Assembly: GCA_002352145.1 (NCBI GenBank)
Contig: DEHX01000005.1
Span: 46,728-67,877 of the forward strand
DNA length: 21,150 bases
Source: Chitinophagaceae bacterium UBA2789
Lineage (GTDB): Bacteria; Bacteroidota; Bacteroidia; Chitinophagales; Chitinophagaceae
Direction: 5' to 3'
Shown here: positions 15,437-21,150 of the stretch, piece by piece
Position numbering within the stretch: the first letter of the stretch is position 1
Layout of the letters: the number at the start of each line of letters is the position of its first letter
Translations under genes and position numbers: made by a program
Notes under the pieces: generated by a model
What the model was told of the DNA's origin: nothing
The model's database searches: none
What the model saw: the letters and a program-made list of their open reading frames with translations, nothing else

Positions 15437-16897
15437 ATGGGAACGCAGATATATACTTTCCAATTGGCTCCAGACTGGAAACTGATCAACCAGCTTAGCC
15501 TTATTGACCGTTTTGGCGGCTCATGGGCGGCTATCGAACGCCGGGAAGGTCAAACCCTCAAACAGCTCAAATCCATTGCCACAGTCCGTAGTATTGGCGC
15601 TTCCACCCGTATTGAAGGTTCAAAAATGACCGATGATGAGGTTGAAGCGTTGATCAGGAACCTGGAGATTGCAAAACTGGAAGAACGGGACCAGCAGGAA
15701 GTGGCCGGGTATTTTGAGGCACTCGACCTGATTTCCGAGTCTTTCCGGGATATTGAGATTACGGAAGGGAATCTGAAAAACCTGCACAATCTGCTGATGA
15801 AATACAGCGAAAAGGATGCCTGGCATAAAGGAGGTTATAAACAGGTTAGCAATGAAGTAGAGGCCACCAACCCGGATGGCAGCAAATACACAATTTTCAA
15901 AACCACCGAACCCGGACTCGCAACAGAAGAAGCCATGCGCAACCTGGTAGAATGGTATAAGACCGATACCGAGGCTCATCCATTAGTAAGGGCAGCCACT
16001 TTTGTATATGATTTTTTAAGCATACACCCCTTCCAGGATGGTAATGGCCGGTTAAGCCGTTTACTGGCAACACTACTATTGCTCAGGCAGGGTTATTCAT
16101 GGATTGAATATGTCAGCTTTGAACAGGAGATTGAAAGCCGGAAATCTGAATATTACCGTGTTTTGATGAATTGTCAGCGACAACGGCCGGGAGAAGATAT
16201 TCATGACTGGGTATTGTTCTTTTTGGATTGCCTCTCTAATATTCAGGGACTGTTGATGAAAAAACTGGATACACAAAATGTCGCTACCAGGATGTCACCC
16301 AGGGAAAGAAAAATTTATCAGTTTATTGAGAATCATCCCGGAACCAAATCTGGTGAGATGGCAGAAAAACTCGGTATCCCCTTACCTACTATCAAAAGAC
16401 TCCTGTCTGATATGGTAGCCTCGAAACTTTTGCAAAAGCATGGCACAGGAGCTGGAACTAATTATTCAATTGAAGAAGTGGTAACAGTCAAAAAGGATCT
16501 GCTGATGAAATTTTCCAATAGTGAACGCAGCAGGGAATTTTTTTTGAAAAATGACAGCTCTTTTATCGAAATAAAGAAAATCATCCTTTCCCCGAAGTTT
16601 GACTGGACAAACCCTGATGAATGGGCGGCAAAGCTTATTCAGGATGGATTATATATGCTGGTAACAATCACGACAAATAAGGAAGCTATATTCAAACAAC
16701 CTTATACACTTTCGGGATTTAATAATCCCTACCTGTTTCAGCCGGTATTTACATTGTCGCAACCTGTCAGAATCCCAAAATCTGTTACCACTGATGACCT
16801 GTATGAAGTTCACTATCCCCTGAAAATAACAGTGGAGTTATTGGGTTCTGTTGAGGAGTATAGTTTTGATGTGCTGGTAGTTTACGATGAAGCATAG
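15437..16897 (+). CDS. Class II Fic-domain protein (probable AMP transferase) with winged helix
   Basis: 486 residues from the ATG at 15437. An upstream TTG (15383) in the same frame is rejected because it would lie in the promoter. The N-terminal Fic_N region has the inhibitory motif S56-T-R-I-E60-G61, matching (S/T)xxxE(G/N). The catalytic Fic motif H197-P-F-Q-D-G-N-G-R205 is complete. Such enzymes transfer AMP (or another phosphate-linked group) to target hydroxyls, restrained in cis by the inhibitory Glu. A winged-helix segment follows at about 286-345 (MSPRERKIYQFIENHPGTK; LGIPLPTIKRLLSDMVASKL). The last about 130 residues (355-486) form a beta-rich region I cannot assign. The HTH and the upstream repeats suggest autoregulation. 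The target is unknown. Confidence 0.92.
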   Translation: MGTQIYTFQLAPDWKLINQLSLIDRFGGSWAAIERREGQTLKQLKSIATVRSIGASTRIEGSKMTDDEVEALIRNLEIAKLEERDQQEVAGYFEALDLISESFRDIEITEGNLKNLHNLLMKYSEKDAWHKGGYKQVSNEVEATNPDGSKYTIFKTTEPGLATEEAMRNLVEWYKTDTEAHPLVRAATFVYDFLSIHPFQDGNGRLSRLLATLLLLRQGYSWIEYVSFEQEIESRKSEYYRVLMNCQRQRPGEDIHDWVLFFLDCLSNIQGLLMKKLDTQNVATRMSPRERKIYQFIENHPGTKSGEMAEKLGIPLPTIKRLLSDMVASKLLQKHGTGAGTNYSIEEVVTVKKDLLMKFSNSERSREFFLKNDSSFIEIKKIILSPKFDWTNPDEWAAKLIQDGLYMLVTITTNKEAIFKQPYTLSGFNNPYLFQPVFTLSQPVRIPKSVTTDDLYEVHYPLKITVELLGSVEEYSFDVLVVYDEA

Positions 16898-16913
16898 CAA
16901 TATTTATTAAAGT

Positions 16914-16939
16914 CAATCCCCGCAGAATTGCGGGGATTG
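16914..16939. terminator. Strong hairpin between the convergent fic and araC-type genes
   Basis: CAATCCCCGC (16914-16923) pairs perfectly with GCGGGGATTG (16930-16939) around AGAATT. It sits 17 bases after the fic stop, with the minus-strand regulator ending at 17026. There is no clean T run on the plus strand; the minus-strand side is A/T-rich (16890-16912). It is probably a shared bidirectional terminator. Confidence 0.7.
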
Positions 16940-17025
16940 CTAATCAAAAACCATTAACCATTAAACCTTATCCTATGAAAATTCAGGTTTAAAATTATAA
17001 ACTTTTCAGCCATACCCAACTTTTT

Positions 17026-17955
17026 CTAAAAGCCTCTTCTTTGTTTTCTCCAGTCATTCGGGGTAATCTTAAACCGCTTCCGGAATGCATTAATAAAACC
17101 CGGCAATGTTTGATAGCCCGCCAGGTCAGCGATCTCTTTCAGTGGCTTGTCGGTTTTTTCCAGCAACAATTTGATATGTTCCATTTTCCGCTGCATCAAC
17201 CGGGGAAACAGGCTAATACCAAATACCCGTTCATAGTTTTTCTTCAGCGTCACAAAATTAGTTCCCAGTTGGCGGGCCAATTCCGGGATGGTGATCTTGC
17301 CATCCAGGTTATTGGCCATGATCCGGTCGGCCTCATGCATCTGACCGATTTGTTCGGGGCTTAATTCCCCGGGTAAAACAACAGGCAGCGATACCGTGTG
17401 GGTAAACAGGATCTCCCGGACTTTATTGGCATAGTAGAAGTCTCTGAGTGATTCCTCGAAGGGGCATTTCATGATTTCATACAGCATTTCCAGCAGATGC
17501 TTTGGAACCGGCCCCGGCTGCCGGGTGCCAAGAGTTTGTTCACTACCAATAGCCCCAAGCAGTTCGGGTGAAAAATGGATGGTAAAGTAGCTACAGGGCA
17601 CATTTTCTGCATAGTCACTGACAAAAACAGGTTGTTCTGTTAAATGGTAGGTACCGGGATTCAATTGAAAGCCGGGACCATTTTTATAATTCATTGAAAA
17701 TCTTCCGCTTAACGGCACTTCAAGACGTAACCATTTGTCGGGTTCAGTTGTGATGATCTGGGTCGTTTTTGCAAAATGAAATTGGCGGAGCGTAATGGTA
17801 TATAATCGGTGCTGGTAAATATGCAGGTGTATTGATTGCCCGGCCCTTTCTGAGCTATATAAATTGCTGCCGGGAATCCGGAGCCCCGTGAATTTTCGGT
17901 TCGGTGATGGCTTTAGGTGGAGCGGCTCACCGGAGGACAGGCTTATTCGAATCAT
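17026..17955 (-). CDS. AraC-family transcriptional regulator
   Basis: 309 residues. The N-terminal about 215 residues are a divergent sensor/dimerisation domain (LRLEVPLSGRFSMNYKNGPGF; PVFVSDYAENVPCSYFTIHF) without a clear ligand signature. The C-terminal AraC DNA-binding domain has two helix-turn-helix units: about 222-243 (TIPELARQLGTNFVTLKKNYE) and about 271-292 (PLKEIADLAGYQTLPGFINAF), ending with the family pattern FRKRFKITPNDWRKQ. The overall style resembles PchR-like regulators, which in other bacteria respond to siderophores; that is only a resemblance. It ends in convergent orientation with the fic gene and has a good promoter match upstream (18073-18106). The target genes are not evident. 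Confidence 0.92.
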   Translation of the reverse strand: MIRISLSSGEPLHLKPSPNRKFTGLRIPGSNLYSSERAGQSIHLHIYQHRLYTITLRQFHFAKTTQIITTEPDKWLRLEVPLSGRFSMNYKNGPGFQLNPGTYHLTEQPVFVSDYAENVPCSYFTIHFSPELLGAIGSEQTLGTRQPGPVPKHLLEMLYEIMKCPFEESLRDFYYANKVREILFTHTVSLPVVLPGELSPEQIGQMHEADRIMANNLDGKITIPELARQLGTNFVTLKKNYERVFGISLFPRLMQRKMEHIKLLLEKTDKPLKEIADLAGYQTLPGFINAFRKRFKITPNDWRKQRRGF

Positions 17956-18374
17956 AGATCACTCTTGCATCATATGAAATTTCGGTCTTTGGCCGTAGTA
18001 TTTGTTTTTCAAAGTGATAAAATAGTTTTCCTAAATCACAAAACAAACTGGCAGCTACAAGTCGCCTGAGGGCAAAATTAAAATAGTTACATAATATGTT
18101 AACAAACAAAAAATGAACAATAATTGAGCATTTCAAAATATCGGGACATAAAATTGATATTGATTAATCAGTAAAATAATGAGATCCAGTATTGTTGGAA
18201 ATAAGTATAAAAATCGCAGCGCATCTGCGGGAATATCTTAAATGGTTCAAGCCGCTTACGAACCTCAGCGTTGTTTAGCTGATAGAAACAAAAAAGTATT
18301 GCCCTGATAAAGCGCCTTTGGTTATTTTGAGCGCAGCATTCAAAAAAAGATGCTATTGTAATTAATGCTGACAT
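17956..18374. other. 419-bp gap between the porin and AraC-type genes
   Basis: No supported gene. A 68-codon minus-strand frame (18168-18374) has no recognisable motif, an odd composition (many F, Q, C, R) and starts right behind the porin stop. The gap holds the araC promoter candidate (18073-18106), a weak hairpin CGCAG (18215-18219) / CTGCG (18225-18229), and otherwise A/T-rich sequence. No clear terminator with a T run follows the porin. Confidence 0.6.
18073..18106 (-). promoter_or_regulatory. Bacteroidota-type promoter for the AraC-type gene
   Basis: On the minus strand TTTG (18106-18103) is followed after 22 bases by TAATTTTG (18080-18073), matching the TTTG / TAnnTTTG consensus exactly. 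Transcription would start near 18066, giving a leader of about 110 bases before the ATG at 17955. Pattern-based prediction. Confidence 0.5.
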
Positions 18375-19601
18375 TTAAAAATATGTACTCACTCCAAACT
18401 GAAACCCCGCCAGTTTAGCCGGTGGGTTACCCAATATATCTTTCTGCCAGTTGTAACGATAATTGAGCCGGATGACCGTTTGTGCTGTTGGCCGCCAGCT
18501 AATAGCAGGAACAATGGAGAACAACTCATCTGAAATATTACCCCCTGTTGATTTAAATGTTCCCTTATTCCAGTCAACATATTCCAACCTGAGTGCTGCA
18601 TTAACTACTGATTTATCAAAACCAAACAATGGCTTTTTGAAAACAGGTTGTACAAAATCAATAAAGCCGCCCTGTTGCTTTCTGCCAAACTGTTCGGTAT
18701 ATGTATCGGGCACATTTACGTTTACCCATGCACACTCTGCGTTGATATAAGTATTGAGTTTAGGCAGGGTGGTATTAAAATCCAGAGCATATACATTCAC
18801 TTTACGCTTTTCATCAAGCTGTAAACCATCTTCCTCGTATTTGTTATAGATACCACCCATATAAGACAATCCAAGCTCACCAATATTCCTGTTTCTTACA
18901 GCCACTTTGCCGGTGAATAAAGGACTTCCATTAAAGCTTTCTTCAAATCTGTCTTTGTTTTCTTTACTGGCAGGAAGAAAGGTTTTGTTTTCTGCATTGT
19001 CAATAATCTTATCATCAAAGCCATTAGTCAGATATGCTTCATAAGCATATACCCAATCCTTTGTATATTTTTTCCCGAAGATTCCAAACCCTACATTGCT
19101 CCAGGTGGCCGGTAGCATTTGTGTAGCAGATATTGGCCTGTCAACAAACTCCCATTTCGGGCCATCATGATTTTGATTAAAAGCACCGATAGGATTCATA
19201 ACAACACCAGCACGAAGGTTCAGCAATGGAGCAAACTCAAAGTCAACAGAAGCAAATTCAATATTAATTTCCTTTGTGCCATCTTCAAATTCAATTTCAC
19301 TTAAAAATTTAATTCGTTTAGCAATGGAAGATGACACAAACAAGGTTAACCGCCGCATCTGAAACTGATGGCCTTCTGTTATTCCATCTTCCTGCAAGTA
19401 TTGATAATTTGCTTCTGCGTAACCGCCTAATGCTACCGGCAGTTTTCCTAACTGAAGAAAAGGCCTGTTATAAACGGCATCCATATTCATCATCATACCA
19501 GATGTATCGCTTACCGTTTTTCGTAGCAAAACAGGGTCTATCTGCGAGTAGGATGCAGTTGATAAAATAGCTAAGAGTAAGGTTGTGAATACTTTTCTCA
19601 T
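18375..19601 (-). CDS. Outer-membrane porin (phosphate-selective porin O/P type)
   Basis: 408 residues with a signal peptide (about 1-20, MRKVFTTLLLAILSTASYSQ). The mature part is a beta-barrel of alternating aromatic/polar strands: GGYAEANYQYLQE, FQMRRLTLFVSSSIAKRIKFLSEIEFEDG, LRAGVVMNPIGAFNQNHDGP, ending in GFQFGVSTYF with a terminal Phe typical of outer-membrane proteins. The pattern fits the OprO/OprP-like porin family common in Bacteroidota; phosphate selectivity is not implied by the sequence. Its ATG overlaps the stop of the Rieske gene by 4 bases (ATGA), so the two are translationally coupled. This suggests the pore serves the same process as the redox proteins upstream. Confidence 0.85.
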   Translation of the reverse strand: MRKVFTTLLLAILSTASYSQIDPVLLRKTVSDTSGMMMNMDAVYNRPFLQLGKLPVALGGYAEANYQYLQEDGITEGHQFQMRRLTLFVSSSIAKRIKFLSEIEFEDGTKEINIEFASVDFEFAPLLNLRAGVVMNPIGAFNQNHDGPKWEFVDRPISATQMLPATWSNVGFGIFGKKYTKDWVYAYEAYLTNGFDDKIIDNAENKTFLPASKENKDRFEESFNGSPLFTGKVAVRNRNIGELGLSYMGGIYNKYEEDGLQLDEKRKVNVYALDFNTTLPKLNTYINAECAWVNVNVPDTYTEQFGRKQQGGFIDFVQPVFKKPLFGFDKSVVNAALRLEYVDWNKGTFKSTGGNISDELFSIVPAISWRPTAQTVIRLNYRYNWQKDILGNPPAKLAGFQFGVSTYF

Positions 19602-20038
19602 ACTTTTCGCAAGTCAATAAATAATTGGTGATTGTTTACTGTTACAGGAAACGTTCTTAGATCACGGTCGGCAGGCCCGTTTGTAACTTTTCCCATGCTG
19701 TTGTATTCACTTCCGTGTGCGGGACATTGCAGGTATTCGCCAGCAACGTTTAATTCTGCACCCTGGTGAGCACATTGCATCCATAATGCAGCATAGTCAT
19801 TTTCGCTAAAGCGGTAAACACATACTGGATAAAGCAATTCATCATTACGAACAACGATGTACAGGCGATATTTTCCTTTTTCTTTTGTTTCAAATTCCTT
19901 TGTATCTATAAGCAAGCCATCTTTGGTAAGCTGGCCTGTTGTAAACTGCGTAGCAGCACAGGAACTGAGCAGCCCGGAGATTGCCGCTGCACCTAAACAT
20001 GCACCACAGGTTTTTACTATAAATTCTTTTCTATTCAT
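19598..20038 (-). CDS. Rieske-type [2Fe-2S] exported protein
   Basis: 146 residues. The N-terminus NRKEFIVKTCG resembles a Tat signal (RK instead of RR); a lipobox-like LSSC27 follows, so a membrane-anchored lipoprotein outside the cytoplasm is likely. The Rieske cluster ligands are complete: C89-A-H91 with QG following, and C105-P-A-H108-G, in the order C-x-H ... C-x-x-H. Then comes YNSMGKVTNGPADRDLRTFPV, the usual proline loop region. It would carry single electrons. The gene follows a di-haem oxidoreductase (152-base gap) and overlaps the porin by 4 bases. It is not part of a bc1 complex, as no cytochrome b gene is nearby. The redox partner is unknown; the di-haem protein is an obvious candidate. 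Confidence 0.9.
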   Translation of the reverse strand: MNRKEFIVKTCGACLGAAAISGLLSSCAATQFTTGQLTKDGLLIDTKEFETKEKGKYRLYIVVRNDELLYPVCVYRFSENDYAALWMQCAHQGAELNVAGEYLQCPAHGSEYNSMGKVTNGPADRDLRTFPVTVNNHQLFIDLRKV

Positions 20039-20190
20039 TTTATATTGACATCAAGATGATTTGAACAGGTTCGACTGAATATTTTTCAATTCCTACTATT
20101 TAAAAAAAGACCAGCAGCCTTGATACAGTACAAGAGTGCTACGCAACAGATGTTTCATAGCAGTACATAAGCCTGGTTCATCATTAGTTT

Positions 20191-21150
20191 TTACAGCGAT
20201 TCTAAAAATTTAATCAGTTTTTGCTTTTCTGCTGATGAGAGCTGTTGAAAATTATCTTTACTACGCTGACCTTCCCCACCATGCAGATTAACGGCTTCTT
20301 CAATACTCTTTGCACGGCCATCATGCATCAGAAAGTATTGCTCTCCCTGCGAATTAGGCGAAAGCCCCAAACCCCAGAGCGGTGGCGTTCTCCATTCTGA
20401 TGTTTTAGCACTTCCTTCTGTGTACCCATCATCTAAACCCGGTCCCATATCATGCAGCAATAAATCAGTATAGGGATGAAATGTTTTGCTAGATAAAGCG
20501 GTGATTGAAGAAAAACCTGTTTTCAAAGATTGCTTGTGACAACTTTCACAACCTAATTGGATAAATATATTTTTACCTGCTATTACATCTGCATCATTCT
20601 GTTTACGCTGAACCGGTGCTTTTAATGTTTGCAGATAAAAGACTACGTTTTGCACTGTGAGGTCTGAAACTTCGGGGTCAATATTTTGACCAGTATAAAC
20701 ATCTTTTGGTTCAAAAGTAGAAGTGATGCCTATATCTTGGTTATACGCATTTACAGTTTGATGCAGCAAATTATAAGCGGCTGCCTTTTTACCAAACCGA
20801 TGAATGTATTTTCCATTACGTGGAATGGCGTTGGCAACGGGTGTAATGAACGAAGGGAGAAACTCATAGTTAGGCACACCTGAAATCCCATCGCCGTCTG
20901 CATCCGTTGGATCGGCCATTGCCAGTATATCCGCATCGCTTACCAATTCTAAAAAGCCCAGGCCGGTATTTGCAGGAGGGGTGAATTTTGAGAAAGTTGC
21001 CCCGGCAGGTATTGTTTCAGGCATATAACCGGGCAGGGCCCTGTTTTGTAATTGAGGCCCTCCTAAATGAAGGAATTGATTACCTGTACTGTCGGTTTGT
21101 CCAAACCTTGTAAGAGTCGTAAAAGGATGGCCTTTGCCATCACCCGCATG
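20191..21150 (-). CDS. Di-haem oxidoreductase (DHOR/DUF1111, 'thiol oxidoreductase'), 5' part missing
   Basis: The frame is open to the window edge, so 319 residues of the C-terminal portion are visible. The first visible residues, HAGDGKGHPFTTLTRFG, and then LQNRALPGYMPETIPAGATF are internal to the family, so the Met at 21024 is not the start. A calcium-type loop-like stretch DADGDGISG and the haem c motif C-E-S-C-H (coded at 20550-20536, visible residues 201-205) are present, with a family C-terminal block WRTPPLWGLG ... FLMHDGRAKSIEEAVNLHGGEG. A second haem site is expected upstream, outside the window. It is a periplasmic cytochrome c peroxidase-like protein; relatives are often encoded near imelysin-type iron proteins. 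Its reaction is not established. Confidence 0.9.
   Translation of the reverse strand, partial: HAGDGKGHPFTTLTRFGQTDSTGNQFLHLGGPQLQNRALPGYMPETIPAGATFSKFTPPANTGLGFLELVSDADILAMADPTDADGDGISGVPNYEFLPSFITPVANAIPRNGKYIHRFGKKAAAYNLLHQTVNAYNQDIGITSTFEPKDVYTGQNIDPEVSDLTVQNVVFYLQTLKAPVQRKQNDADVIAGKNIFIQLGCESCHKQSLKTGFSSITALSSKTFHPYTDLLLHDMGPGLDDGYTEGSAKTSEWRTPPLWGLGLSPNSQGEQYFLMHDGRAKSIEEAVNLHGGEGQRSKDNFQQLSSAEKQKLIKFLESL

Noticed and set aside
18168..18374. 68-codon minus-strand frame behind the porin
   Set aside because: No recognisable domain, unusual composition, no promoter or start context; probably chance.
20133..20165. Hairpin between the di-haem and Rieske genes as a terminator
   Set aside because: The stem is short, needs a wobble pair and has no adjacent T run in the direction of transcription.

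Overview
The window looks like a chromosomal segment of a member of the Bacteroidota, most likely the Chitinophagales/Sphingobacteriales group. Three things point there: a FecI-type sigma factor, a FecR with a DUF4974 C-terminus and an STN-domain SusC with its SusD partner; start codons that mostly lack a clear Shine-Dalgarno; and several upstream regions carrying the Bacteroidota promoter pattern TTTG / TAnnTTTG. The phylum is well supported. The family is inference.

Left block (1-6820, all minus strand): a nutrient-uptake operon with its own regulators. In transcription order it holds an ECF sigma factor (6284-6820), an anti-sigma FecR (5020-6186), a TonB-dependent SusC/RagA receptor with an N-terminal signalling domain (1687-4911), a SusD/RagB surface lipoprotein (311-1675) and the start of a thioredoxin-fold protein (1-291, cut by the edge). 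The logic is FecA-FecR-FecI trans-envelope signalling: substrate at the receptor is sensed by FecR through STN and releases the sigma factor. The substrate cannot be read from the sequence.

Central block (6821-16897, plus strand): a defence-type island. A divergent 352-bp region with a 108-bp imperfect palindrome is followed by an Xre-type regulator whose start codon lies in a perfect palindrome. Then come a complete type I restriction-modification operon, hsdM-hsdS-(dinD remnant)-hsdR, and a translationally coupled YgjP-like (DUF45) zinc metallopeptidase. The dinD remnant is a clear pseudogene, with a stop at codon 81 and loss of the middle of the gene, while hsdM, hsdS and hsdR look intact. 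After about 370 bp without a gene comes a class II Fic protein with a winged-helix region and an unassigned C-terminal region. Its predicted promoter is bracketed by two near-identical 27-bp direct repeats, an arrangement that suggests autoregulation. A strong hairpin terminator closes the block.

Right block (16898-21150, minus strand): an AraC-type regulator (17026-17955) with a good promoter match, a 419-bp gene-poor gap, and a periplasmic/outer-membrane redox cluster. The cluster has a di-haem oxidoreductase (20191 to the edge), a Rieske-type lipoprotein (19598-20038) and a porin (18375-19601) whose start overlaps the Rieske stop by 4 bases. DUF1111 di-haem proteins often occur in iron-related loci with imelysins, but no imelysin is visible here, so the function of this cluster remains open.

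No rRNA, tRNA, CRISPR array, transposase or integrase gene was seen.
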